DNA of 18,292 nucleotides from an uncultured Gammaproteobacteria bacterium (GTDB lineage Bacteria > Pseudomonadota > Gammaproteobacteria > Halothiobacillales > Halothiobacillaceae), in NCBI GenBank assembly GCA_938004235.1, contig CALKWL010000212.1, positions 1 through 18,292 on the forward strand, given 5' to 3'. This document shows, one piece after another, positions 6,895 to 14,419 of this stretch. The translations under genes and the position numbers were made by a program. The notes under the pieces were generated by a model. The model worked only from the letters and a program-made list of their open reading frames with translations, searched no databases and was not told the DNA's origin. Every line of letters starts with the position of its first letter. The first letter of the stretch is position 1.

Positions 6895-7785
6895 TCAAGA
6901 ACGCCCGAACTTGGCAACCAGCAGACTGAGTTTATCGTTGATGTCCATCGGCACGCTCTCGGCGGCCGCCGCCTGCTCCGCAGCGACCGCGGGCTTGGGC
7001 GCGTTGACGGGACGGGCCGGACGCGATTCCCGGTTCGACTCCCGGCGCTCGCCGCCCTCACGTCGGGGGGCGCGTCCGGCGGGGCGCTTGTCCATGGGGT
7101 TGCGCGGGCGGCGAGCTTGCTCCTGTCGGGATTCCTTTTGCGTGTCCTGCGTCGAAGCATCGGCTTCGGTCGGCTCGCTGCCGTCCTGAGCGGCTGGGGC
7201 TGTGCGCGCCGGACGCGGCGCGCGCTCAGGACGCTTGGGCAGCTTGGGCTCAAGCTCGGCCAGCTTGGCCGTCGCATGCTGCTTTTGCTCTTCCGTCACT
7301 TCGGCCACGGCTTCGCCCAGCAGGTTGATGCGCGCATCACCGCGTGCCACGGCGCGATGATAGGCCGCGCCTTGGGTGTAGTAGCGCAGGGCGCGACGCA
7401 AATCCTGCGTGGTCAGCGGCAAGGGGTTGTCGCCTTCGCGCGCCGCGCGCAATTCCTGCAACACGCCCACAGCTAACGGACGCACCAGACGCCCATCGGC
7501 ATGAAACGCCGCCGGATAGCGATCTGCAAGGATATTCAGCACCGCACGCGGATGCAGAACCTTGGCCTTGGGCGCGGCGGCTTCCGCGCCGTCGTCCTCA
7601 ACCTCGGCGATTGCATCAGCACCTACACCGGAGGATTCGGCGGGGGTGCAGGCGGAGTCATCCGCTTCAGTCGCGACATGTTCAAGAGCGCCATCATGGC
7701 GCGCGGTTGGCGTCTCACCGTCCGACATGGCGTCCGAAGGGCTGAGCGGGGTTTCGGCCTCAGCCGCAGAATGCAGGTTTTCCAT
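6895..7785 (-). CDS. FinO/ProQ-domain RNA-binding protein
   Basis: Probable RNA chaperone or small-RNA-binding protein of 296 aa. An acidic, alanine-rich N-terminal region (about 1-75) precedes a ProQ/FinO domain at about 77-166. That domain is recognisable by ILADRYPAAF, RPLAVGVLQEL, LRRALRYYTQGAAYHRAVARGDARI and the following GEAVAEVTEE. The remaining 130 residues are a low-complexity, arginine-rich tail, ending in a short segment MDINDKLSLLVAKFGRS that resembles the conserved end of some ProQ-like proteins. FinO/ProQ domains bind stem-loops followed by single-stranded tails. I chose the ATG at 7785; TTG at 7797 is in frame four codons earlier. TTGAGA lies about eight bases upstream of the ATG. 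Hairpin array B (7828-7950) lies directly upstream on the same strand and is probably transcribed as part of its leader. Confidence 0.85.
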   Translation of the reverse strand: MENLHSAAEAETPLSPSDAMSDGETPTARHDGALEHVATEADDSACTPAESSGVGADAIAEVEDDGAEAAAPKAKVLHPRAVLNILADRYPAAFHADGRLVRPLAVGVLQELRAAREGDNPLPLTTQDLRRALRYYTQGAAYHRAVARGDARINLLGEAVAEVTEEQKQHATAKLAELEPKLPKRPERAPRPARTAPAAQDGSEPTEADASTQDTQKESRQEQARRPRNPMDKRPAGRAPRREGGERRESNRESRPARPVNAPKPAVAAEQAAAAESVPMDINDKLSLLVAKFGRS

Positions 7786-7827
7786 CAAAAATCTCAAAGC
7801 AAAACAACAAATAACCCGGGCGCGCGT

Positions 7828-7950
7828 CGTTGACAGCGTGCTTAAATATTCATTTCAACACGATGTCAACGCACGCCATGGATGGCGTACCCGCAGATCA
7901 ATCACCGCAAGTGATTGATCTGCGCGAGTTCCGTGCGGACATGTGCCGCC
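7828..7950 (-). repeat. Hairpin array B (modules 5, 4, 3 and 2)
   Basis: Palindromes in this order on the plus strand: 7828-7840/7859-7871 (CGTTGACAGCGTG with one mismatch, A/T-rich centre), 7873-7879/7882-7888 (ACGCCAT/ATGGCGT), 7892-7905/7911-7924 (14 bp, core GATCAATCAC), and a weak one at 7931-7950. Read on the minus strand, 7936-7948 is the 13-mer CGGCACATGTCCG, identical to array C at 14274-14286. The third palindrome shares the ATCAATCAC/GTGATTGAT core with array A, but its outer stem bases are different and still paired. The first module of arrays A and C was not found. The array lies 43 bp upstream of the FinO/ProQ start codon. The rest of the 7786-8029 gap shows no other clear feature. 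Confidence 0.8.
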
Positions 7951-8029
7951 AGATCGTCTCAAGTCCGACGGACGGCTAAACGCGCAGAGTTTAACAGGCT
8001 GTGCCCAAAAACCCATGACTCAGCAACGA

Positions 8030-9268
8030 TCAAGCCTCCTGAGCTTGCGGCGCATGATTGTTCTTGTGCGCCTGATCCACCGCAGAGCGCATTCGGTAGA
8101 GCACCCACAACCCGGGCAGGGCGACCAGCACGGTCGAGACGAAAAACAGTGGCCAATCCAGCCAGGCCACCACGCCGCCCGCCACCGGCCCCAGAAACAC
8201 CCGCCCGAGCGAAGCCAGCGCGGAGAGCAGGGCAAACTGCGTGGCCGAATAGCGGATATCGCACAAGCCCATCAACAGCGCCACAAAGGCCGCCGTGCCC
8301 ATGCCGCCCGCCAGATTTTCCAGCCCCACCGCCGCCACCATCAACAGATAGTTGTGCCCCACCACCGACAGCGCGAAAAAGCCAAGATTGGTCACCGCCT
8401 GCAAGATGCCGAACAGCATCAGCGAGCGGTACAAGCCAAAACGCATCAACCACAACCCGCCCGCCAGCGCCCCCACCAGAGTCGCCACCAGACCAAAACC
8501 CTTGTTGACCACGCCTACATCGGTCGGCGTAAAGCCCGCGCCGCGAATCAGAAATGCGGTCGTGAGCGAACCGGCAAAGGCATCACCCAGCTTGTAGAGC
8601 ACCACCAGCACAATCAGCCCCCAAGCCTCCGGACGACTGAAAAAGGCACGCAAGGGGCCGAACACCGCCTCGCTCAGGGTACGTGGCGCGTAATCGGTCG
8701 GCTGCTCCGGCGTGGCGAGGGTGACGATCAGACTCGTCGCCATAATCCCCGCCATCAGCAAAAAGGTATTCGACCAGCCCCAGTGATCACCCAGAATCAG
8801 CGCCCCCGCGCCCGCCACCAGCATCGCCAGACGGTAGCCCGTCACCGACAGCGCCGCGCCCAGCCCGCGTTCCTCGGGCTTGAGAATATCGGTACGCAGC
8901 GCATCAAAGGCAATGTCCTGCGTGGCTGACAAAAAGGCGATCATCAGCGCAAACCCGGCAATCATCAAAAGGTTATGGTGCGGATCAAGCTGCGCCAGCC
9001 CCGCCAGCACCAGCGCCAGCAGCGTCTGCGTCAGCAACAGCCACGCCCGCCGCCGACCGACCGGAATCGGCACAAAACGATCCACCAGCGGCGCCCAGAG
9101 GAATTTAAGCGTGTACGGCAAGCCGGTGAGCGCAAACCAGCCGATGGTGATGATGGAGATGTTTTCCACCGTCAGCCAGGCTTGCAGGGTGCTTGAAGAT
9201 AGCGGCAAGGGCAGGCCGGAGGCGAAGCCCAAGGGGAGCATGAGGAGTAGGCGGCGGGAGAAGTGCAT
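8030..9268 (-). CDS. ampG: AmpG-like muropeptide MFS transporter
   Basis: Major facilitator permease of the AmpG group, which imports GlcNAc-anhydroMurNAc peptides from the periplasm for cell-wall recycling. Diagnostic features are the N-terminal GFASGLPLPLSSSTLQAWL, LKFLWAPLVDRF followed by GRRRAWLL, and SATQDIAFDALRTDIL, all typical of AmpG. The 412 residues are hydrophobic throughout, fitting about 12 membrane segments; Escherichia coli AmpG is longer (491 aa). Its ATG overlaps the stop codon of the upstream TPR gene by one base (TAATG), so the two are probably translationally coupled. AmpG can feed the AmpR/AmpC induction pathway in some bacteria, but no ampR or ampD is visible here, and the serine hydrolase at 3801-5663 is on the other strand several genes away. 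Confidence 0.85.
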   Translation of the reverse strand: MHFSRRLLLMLPLGFASGLPLPLSSSTLQAWLTVENISIITIGWFALTGLPYTLKFLWAPLVDRFVPIPVGRRRAWLLLTQTLLALVLAGLAQLDPHHNLLMIAGFALMIAFLSATQDIAFDALRTDILKPEERGLGAALSVTGYRLAMLVAGAGALILGDHWGWSNTFLLMAGIMATSLIVTLATPEQPTDYAPRTLSEAVFGPLRAFFSRPEAWGLIVLVVLYKLGDAFAGSLTTAFLIRGAGFTPTDVGVVNKGFGLVATLVGALAGGLWLMRFGLYRSLMLFGILQAVTNLGFFALSVVGHNYLLMVAAVGLENLAGGMGTAAFVALLMGLCDIRYSATQFALLSALASLGRVFLGPVAGGVVAWLDWPLFFVSTVLVALPGLWVLYRMRSAVDQAHKNNHAPQAQEA

Positions 9269-10605
9269 TAGGATTTACCGTCAAGCTTGCGTCGCGCTTT
9301 ATCAACAGTCTCGTGTATTTCTGGCTCGGTGCTTTCGCCAAAGCGACTAATAATATCCCTAAAAACGACTTGTGCTTCATCGGGGGTTTCAAGATCAAGG
9401 GTTGAGCCCTTAAGAAGCATCGCTCTAGCTACCCACGCGCGCAAGACATGCTCAAGGCTGCTTTCAAATCGACTAATCAGTTCCTCAAAAGCATCAAGTG
9501 CGTCTTTGTAGTGAAAATGCTTCCCATGGCTTAAGCCTTTGCTGAACATAGCCATGGCCACCCGCTCGCGCAAGGCGAGTTCAGGGCTCTCGCCAAAGCG
9601 GCGGATGACTTCGTCGTATGCCTCAAGCTCTTCTTGCGATTGGTTCAACCGACCAAAGGTCGCGCCCTTGTTGAAAAACGCCTTGGCCACCTGCTCGCGC
9701 AAGGCAAGTTCGGGGCTATCGCCAAAGCGGCGGATGACTTCGCCATAGGCCTCAATCGCTTTTCGCGATCTGTTCAACTGACCAAGGGTCACACCCTTGT
9801 TGAAAAGCGTCTTGGCTAACTGTTCACTCAAGGCGGGCTCGGAACTATCCTTAAGCATATTAATGACAGTATCCCAACGAGTAAGCGCCATCTCATAATC
9901 ACCCGACGTGTAGCTATAAACGCCAGCGTTATAAAAATCGTCAGCCGTCCATGCAGCACGTGGTTTTGCATTGAGATCAAGAGCATCCTGCGCGACTTGC
10001 TGCACGACTTCGGCTGAAGGTTTCTCGCCTTTAGCCATCGAAACCTCCGCCTGCTCGATTCTTATATGAGTCTCTGCTGCATGGTCATCAACATCTCGTC
10101 CAGCTTGCTCAATCCTCAATTTTGTTTCTGCTGCGTGTTTTTCTACGTCCTCAACCTGCTGACCGAGAGCGCTGATTCGTTCTGTAAGCTTCTTTTCGTT
10201 TTCCCTGAACCATTTTCCTGATTCCTCTATTGCCTCGTTTTTTGCTGCCGCGACCGCGTTTTTCGTGGCTTGCGAAAAACTGAAATAACCAGCAAAAGCT
10301 ACAAGAATTGTCACCAGCGCAATCAAGCCACCCAGCATAGAGGTCTGATTGGAAAGCTCCGTAACCTGCGCTCCAAATTCCCCAATACCAACCGAGATAA
10401 GCTTATCTTGCGCATCTATACGAGTGCCCAATTCCGCCTTGAGCACGGCGGTTTCCTTTTCCAGCTCAATGACCCGGTCTTGCAGCTTTTCCACGGCCTC
10501 AGCACTGGCAGGCAACACTTCAGCATAAACAGACGAGACAATGCCCAGCCCCATGCCCAACATGAGCACGAGCATGAGCAATCGGTTATGGAAAAAAGCT
10601 GGCAT
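9268..10605 (-). CDS. Membrane-anchored coiled-coil TPR repeat protein
   Basis: 445-aa protein with no recognised enzymatic domain. From the ATG at 10605 it has a signal peptide or anchor (about residues 5-28, ending VSSVYAEV), a short coiled coil (about 35-65), a second hydrophobic segment (about 88-112), and a long charged helical region (about 113-215) with two copies of HAAETxxRIEQA. Four TPR-like repeats of 42-43 residues follow, then a short end. Such repeats usually mediate protein binding. I chose the start that opens directly on the hydrophobic segment; an upstream in-frame start at 10668 would overlap the rluD gene by 35 bp. Its DNA looks more A/T-rich than the neighbours, which may mean later acquisition. 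It lies between rluD (28 bp upstream) and ampG (one-base overlap), so the three may share one transcript. Confidence 0.75.
   Translation of the reverse strand: MPAFFHNRLLMLVLMLGMGLGIVSSVYAEVLPASAEAVEKLQDRVIELEKETAVLKAELGTRIDAQDKLISVGIGEFGAQVTELSNQTSMLGGLIALVTILVAFAGYFSFSQATKNAVAAAKNEAIEESGKWFRENEKKLTERISALGQQVEDVEKHAAETKLRIEQAGRDVDDHAAETHIRIEQAEVSMAKGEKPSAEVVQQVAQDALDLNAKPRAAWTADDFYNAGVYSYTSGDYEMALTRWDTVINMLKDSSEPALSEQLAKTLFNKGVTLGQLNRSRKAIEAYGEVIRRFGDSPELALREQVAKAFFNKGATFGRLNQSQEELEAYDEVIRRFGESPELALRERVAMAMFSKGLSHGKHFHYKDALDAFEELISRFESSLEHVLRAWVARAMLLKGSTLDLETPDEAQVVFRDIISRFGESTEPEIHETVDKARRKLDGKS
9343..9855 (-). repeat. Four tandem 42-43-residue TPR-like coding repeats
   Basis: In the TPR gene, the units begin LKDSSEPAL, FGDSPELAL, FGESPELAL and FESSLEHVL, and each ends with a form of V/I-I-x-R. 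The period is 129 bp for the first three and 126 bp for the fourth. The two central units are also very similar in DNA (for example CTCGCGCAAGGC repeated near 9570 and 9695 on the plus strand), suggesting recent duplication or gene conversion. A fifth, partial unit (FGESTEPEI) follows. Confidence 0.8.
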
Positions 10606-10633
10606 GGCGCACCCTGCGGGCTGATTGATTCGG

Positions 10634-11710
10634 CTAGTTTTTATCGGGATTGAGGCGCAAATCCTCACGCAGCAACAGAATCAACGCCTGCATGTCCTCA
10701 GGAATCGGCGCTTCCCAGGCCATCAGCTCGCCGGTGGCGGGATGTTCCAGTTCCAGACGCGCGGCGTGCAGTGCCTGACGACGGAAGCCGCGCAGGGCTT
10801 CGACCAGTTCCGCCGAGGCGCCCTTGGGCAGGCGCAGGCGGCCGCCGTAGTCGGGGTCGCCGACCAGCGGCAATTTGATGTGCGACATGTGGACGCGAAT
10901 CTGGTGGGTGCGCCCGGTTTCAAGCTGCACGCGCAACAAGGTGTGCTGACGGAATTTTTCTGCCACGCGGTAATGCGTAATCGCTTCGCGCCCGCTTTCA
11001 GTGACCGCCATGCGGGTGCGCTCGCGAGGGTGGCGGCCAATCGGCAAGTCCACCATGCCGCCTGCGACCAGCAAACCTTGTGCAACGGCCATGTATTCTC
11101 GGTGCATGTCGCGGTCGGACAGGGCTTCGATCAGGGTTTTATGCGCGGGCAAGGAGCGCGCAATCACCAGCAGGCCGGAGGTGTCCTTGTCCAGACGATG
11201 CACGATGCCCGCACGCGGCAACAGGCGCAGTTCGGGGAAGTGGAACAGCAGGGCGTTCATCAGCGTGCCGGTGGCATTGCCCGCGCCGGGGTGGACGACC
11301 AGTCCGGCGGGCTTGTTGATGACGATGATGTGTTCGTCGCTGTAAACCACGTTGAGCGGGATATTTTCCGGCGCGGCTTCGGTCTGGCGCTCGGGTTCGA
11401 CCAGCAGTTCAACCACTTCGCCGCCTTCGACCGGGGTGCGTTGCGGCACACAGGTCACGCCGTTGACGCTGATTTTGCCGTCTTTCAGCCAGGCGGTGAG
11501 GCGCGAGCGCGAATAGTCGGGGAACGTCTGGGCAATGGCCTGGTCAAGGCGCAGCCCCTTGGCTTCCGGCGGAAGAGTGGCGCTGGAGCTCAGGCTTTCG
11601 ACGGACTCGTCCGGCGCAACCCCGGCAGGGTTAGGCTCCAGCGCCATTTCGTCGTCAAATTCATCGTCGCGCATTGCGCTGTTCTCGTTGTTTTGGTGCG
11701 TATTTTTCAT
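10634..11710 (-). CDS. rluD: 23S rRNA pseudouridine synthase RluD
   Basis: Cytoplasmic enzyme that converts uridines 1911, 1915 and 1917 in helix 69 of 23S rRNA to pseudouridine. An S4 RNA-binding domain (about 53-100, RLDQAIAQTFPDYSRSRL) precedes the catalytic domain. That domain has HRLDKDTSGLL with catalytic Asp174, plus GRTHQIRVHMSHIKLPLVGDPDYGG, a strong match to RluD. At 358 aa it is slightly longer than the E. coli protein (326 aa), mainly because of an acidic N-terminal extension. The start is uncertain: ATG at 11710 lacks a clear ribosome binding site, and an in-frame ATG at 11674 has GAGAA upstream. The gene precedes the TPR and ampG genes on the same strand. Confidence 0.93.
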   Translation of the reverse strand: MKNTHQNNENSAMRDDEFDDEMALEPNPAGVAPDESVESLSSSATLPPEAKGLRLDQAIAQTFPDYSRSRLTAWLKDGKISVNGVTCVPQRTPVEGGEVVELLVEPERQTEAAPENIPLNVVYSDEHIIVINKPAGLVVHPGAGNATGTLMNALLFHFPELRLLPRAGIVHRLDKDTSGLLVIARSLPAHKTLIEALSDRDMHREYMAVAQGLLVAGGMVDLPIGRHPRERTRMAVTESGREAITHYRVAEKFRQHTLLRVQLETGRTHQIRVHMSHIKLPLVGDPDYGGRLRLPKGASAELVEALRGFRRQALHAARLELEHPATGELMAWEAPIPEDMQALILLLREDLRLNPDKN

Positions 11711-11760
11711 GCGCGCATGGTAGCAGACTCAGGCATCAGGAACCCGCGTTGAACGGGCTT

Positions 11761-12561
11761 TCAACGCCCCATGCTCTGCAAGACCTCGATGAGCAGAATA
11801 TCCGCGTCCTCGATGGTAAACAGGCCGATACGTGCATGGCCGAGGTCGTTGACCACAAACATGGTGCCTGCGAGCACCAGGGCAAAAACAATGATTTGCA
11901 CGCGGGGCAATCTGGGTTTGGCGGCGAGGTTGTAGCCCGCCAGAGCTGAAGCCACCGCCGAGAGCACAAATAACATGATGAAGATGATCGCCGGCGGGTG
12001 TTTGCGCGTCGCGGCTAGGCGTTCATTGGCGACATCAATCATGTCGTTGAGTGCGTTGATGACCAGCGTCTGGGTGCTGGTATTCTGGGTCGCTACTGCC
12101 GCAGGCAGCGTCTTCTGCCAAATGAGCTGTTGTTCATCCAGCCCTTGCTGGTGCAGGCGTTTAGCTTCCTGAATATCGGTCTTGATGCTCTGATAGACAT
12201 CGATGCGGCTGCGGGTATAGCTGCGGTAGAGCGCACGCAAATCCGGCTGTGCTTCCTGGGGCAGCAGGTCAATACGCAGGTAAGAGGTGCCGATGGCATT
12301 GGCTTCCTTCAGGATAAGGTCGCGACGCTCGTCAAAGCGCTGCGTCGCATTGGCAAAGGTGAACGCAATCAGCAGGCCGAGCAGGGCGTAAACAATTCCG
12401 GTCAGTGCGCCGGCATCCGGGGAAACCTGTCTGGCTTCCGCGTGCACGCGTCTGTAGCGCCCCAAGCGAAAGCCAAGTTCGCTGGAAAGCAGCAGAATCA
12501 GGAACAGCAGAATGGCAAAGTAAAGCGGCTGATCGATAAACGAGCCTAGAATCTGGGACAT
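11761..12561 (-). CDS. DUF4239 (bestrophin-like) membrane protein
   Basis: 266-aa inner-membrane protein of the DUF4239 family; its molecular function is not established. It has two hydrophobic segments near the N-terminus (about 10-28 and 50-72) and two near the C-terminus (about 195-215 and 222-242), with a charged helical region between them. The stretch LIAFTFANATQRFDERRDLILKEANAIGTSYLRIDLLP is the hallmark of this family. I chose ATG 12561 because GGAG lies about nine bases upstream and the protein then starts like its relatives; the frame is open to 12702. Its stop codon overlaps a small hairpin (11746-11752/11761-11767), without a U-run. It is divergent from rhlE and lies 50 bp upstream of rluD. 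Confidence 0.8.
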   Translation of the reverse strand: MSQILGSFIDQPLYFAILLFLILLLSSELGFRLGRYRRVHAEARQVSPDAGALTGIVYALLGLLIAFTFANATQRFDERRDLILKEANAIGTSYLRIDLLPQEAQPDLRALYRSYTRSRIDVYQSIKTDIQEAKRLHQQGLDEQQLIWQKTLPAAVATQNTSTQTLVINALNDMIDVANERLAATRKHPPAIIFIMLFVLSAVASALAGYNLAAKPRLPRVQIIVFALVLAGTMFVVNDLGHARIGLFTIEDADILLIEVLQSMGR

Positions 12562-12635
12562 GGCATAAGACTCCGCGGAACGAGTGTTGTCCTCATGATA
12601 ACGAATCCAGGATTGTCCGCCTTGCGTCTGCGCTC

Positions 12636-12644
12636 TGATACAAT
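12636..12644 (+). promoter_or_regulatory. Possible extended -10 promoter for rhlE
   Basis: TGATACAAT matches the extended -10 form TGnTATAAT with one substitution. It lies in the 233-bp divergent gap between the DUF4239 gene and rhlE. No -35 box has ideal spacing; TTGTCC at 12613-12618 is 20 bases away. If used, it gives a leader of roughly 145 bases that contains the hairpin at 12757-12781. Confidence 0.3.
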
Positions 12645-12756
12645 CCGCACCTTCGTTCTGCAACAGTCTTGCGGAGCGCATGTTCGGATCACCGATCCTC
12701 ACCCCCCATCTGCCTTAGACTGGCGCCCATGTTCCGAACTTTGGTTCTGAAACAAG

Positions 12757-12781
12757 ATCGGCGACAGGCCGATATTTTTTT
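12757..12781 (+). terminator. Terminator-like hairpin directly before the rhlE ribosome binding site
   Basis: ATCGGC and GCCGAT (12757-12762/12768-12773) pair around GACAG, followed by A and seven T. This has the shape of a short intrinsic terminator. It ends one base before AGGA (12783-12786), the ribosome binding site of rhlE. It can be an attenuator in the rhlE leader or an element that masks translation start. The stem is only six pairs, so it would be a weak terminator. Confidence 0.45.
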
Positions 12782-12794
12782 CAGGAATCACACC

Positions 12795-14222
12795 ATGTCA
12801 TTTGCCTCGTTGGGCTTATCCGCCGAGCTGGTTCGCGCTGTCTCCGATGCCGGTTACACCACGCCCACCCCCATTCAAACCCAGGCGATTCCCGCCGTGC
12901 TCTCCGGCGGCGATCTGCTGGCTGGCGCGCAAACCGGTACCGGCAAGACCGCCGGTTTTACCCTGCCCATGTTGCAGCGTCTGGAGGCATCCAAAGGCGG
13001 CGCATTAGGTCGCGGCGTGGTGCGCGCCCTGGTGCTGACCCCAACGCGTGAATTGGCCGCGCAGGTCGAAGAAAGCGTGCGTACCTATGGTTGTTTTTTG
13101 AAGCTCTCCTCGATGGTGATGTTCGGCGGTGTGGGCATGCAGCCGCAGATTGACCGCCTGCGCCGCGGCGTGGATATTCTGGTGGCCACGCCGGGGCGTT
13201 TGCTCGATCACCACAACCAGGGCAACGTGGACTTGAGCAAGGTCGAGATTCTGGTGCTGGATGAGGCCGACCGGATGCTGGACATGGGCTTTATCCACGA
13301 CATCAAGCGCATCCTCGCCGTGTTGCCCAAAAAGCGTCAGAACCTGCTGTTTTCAGCCACCTTTTCGGATGAAATCAAGGCGCTGGCCGACCGCCTGCTG
13401 GACAACCCGGCCTTGATTGAAGTGGCGCGGCGCAACGCCACCGCCGAGACCATTGCGCAGAAAATCTATCCGGTGGATCGCGAGAAAAAGCGTCATCTGC
13501 TCGCCAAGCTCATCAAGGATAACGACTGGCATCAGGTGCTGGTGTTTACCCGCACCAAGCATGGCGCCAACCGTCTGGCCGAGCAGTTGAGCGAGGGCGG
13601 TATTCCGGCCATGGCGATTCATGGCAACAAGAGCCAGTCAGCGCGCACCAAGGCGCTGTCCGAATTCAAGTCTGGCAGTCTGGCGGTGCTGGTGGCGACC
13701 GATATTGCCGCACGCGGCATTGATATCGCCGAATTGCCGCATGTGGTCAACTTCGAGCTACCGAATGTGCCGGAAGATTATGTGCACCGTATTGGTCGTA
13801 CCGGTCGTGCGGGCTCGACGGGCGAGGCCATTTCCCTGGTCTGCATTGATGAAGCCAAGCTGTTGCGCGACATCGAACGCCTGATCAAGCGCGAATTGCC
13901 GCGTGAAATTGTGCAAGGCTTCGAAGTTGACCCGAATATCAAGGCCGAACCGATCCCGAACGGGCAAAATCGTGGCGGTGGACGCGGTGCGCCGCGAGCA
14001 GGCGGGCAGGGTCAACGAGCCGCAACTCCGGGCAGCGCACGTCCGGCGAGCCATGCGCCGCGCACGGGTGAAGCTCGCCCGCAACGCGAAGTCCGTCCGG
14101 ATAACTTTGGCAATCGAGCCGAGCGCCCGTCGGGCGAGCGTCGCGGTTCGGAGGCGCGCGGAGCACGCCCCGCAGGAACAGGCGGCCGTCCGGGGCATGG
14201 CGGGACACGACGCGGTGGTTAG
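12795..14222 (+). CDS. rhlE: ATP-dependent RNA helicase RhlE (DEAD-box)
   Basis: 475-aa DEAD-box helicase that unwinds RNA duplexes in ribosome assembly and RNA turnover. Motifs in order: Q-motif PTPIQTQAIP (24-33), motif I AQTGTGKT (45-52), PTRELAAQ (83-90), TPGRLLD (132-138), DEAD (156-159), SAT (187-189), HGNKSQ, ATDIAARGID (301-310), and HRIGRTGR (331-338). From about residue 390 it has a basic, glycine/arginine-rich, low-complexity tail typical of RhlE and used for RNA binding. I chose the ATG at 12795 because AGGA lies eight bases upstream and the protein then starts MSFASLGLS like other RhlE proteins; the frame is open further upstream. A terminator-like hairpin sits just before it, and hairpin array C begins 10 bp after its stop codon. 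Confidence 0.93.
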   Translation: MSFASLGLSAELVRAVSDAGYTTPTPIQTQAIPAVLSGGDLLAGAQTGTGKTAGFTLPMLQRLEASKGGALGRGVVRALVLTPTRELAAQVEESVRTYGCFLKLSSMVMFGGVGMQPQIDRLRRGVDILVATPGRLLDHHNQGNVDLSKVEILVLDEADRMLDMGFIHDIKRILAVLPKKRQNLLFSATFSDEIKALADRLLDNPALIEVARRNATAETIAQKIYPVDREKKRHLLAKLIKDNDWHQVLVFTRTKHGANRLAEQLSEGGIPAMAIHGNKSQSARTKALSEFKSGSLAVLVATDIAARGIDIAELPHVVNFELPNVPEDYVHRIGRTGRAGSTGEAISLVCIDEAKLLRDIERLIKRELPREIVQGFEVDPNIKAEPIPNGQNRGGGRGAPRAGGQGQRAATPGSARPASHAPRTGEARPQREVRPDNFGNRAERPSGERRGSEARGARPAGTGGRPGHGGTRRGG

Positions 14223-14231
14223 CCATTAACG

Positions 14232-14385
14232 GTTGAAAAAGGGCTTTCCTACCCTTTTTCAACGCGCCGCGCCCGGCACATGTCCGTGCGCGGCTACGCC
14301 GAATCAGGTACTTACGTGTTTGATTCGCGGACGGGGCATCCGTGCCCCGCCTCACCAGGGTGTTTATGAACACCCTGGTGAGGCG
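14232..14385 (+). repeat. Five-hairpin modular array C
   Basis: Arms, in order: module 1, 14232-14243/14252-14263 (GTTGAAAAAGGG, perfect); module 2, 14266-14272/14288-14294, containing CGGCACATGTCCG; module 3, 14300-14306/14321-14327, extended to 12 pairs in RNA by GGTAC/GTGTT with G-U pairs; module 4, 14332-14338/14343-14349 (CGGGGCA/TGCCCCG); module 5, 14348-14364/14369-14385 (17 bp perfect, loop TATG). Order and loops match array A read on the minus strand: GnTGAAAAA stem, CCGGYACAYGYCCG, ACTTRCGTG, CATCCRTG, then the long perfect stem. It fills most of the gap between rhlE and the next gene. Module 1 could also terminate rhlE transcription. Confidence 0.85.
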
Positions 14386-14419
14386 TCGAGTAAAAAGGTC
14401 TTTTGGCGGAAGTTACAAA

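Noticed and set aside
7960..8003. Possible relics of the two MITE ends (AAGTCCGAC near 7970 and GTTTAACAGGCT near 7989)
   Set aside because: Matches are only 9 to 11 bases with no partner repeats or target duplication, too short to call an element.
3801..9268. A linked beta-lactamase induction locus (beta-lactamase-fold gene plus AmpG)
   Set aside because: The genes are on opposite strands and separated by two other genes, no ampR or ampD is present, and the hydrolase is much longer than AmpC.
9343..9855. Non-coding tandem DNA repeat
   Set aside because: The 126-129-bp period keeps frame and encodes TPR-like units inside a gene, so it is a coding repeat.
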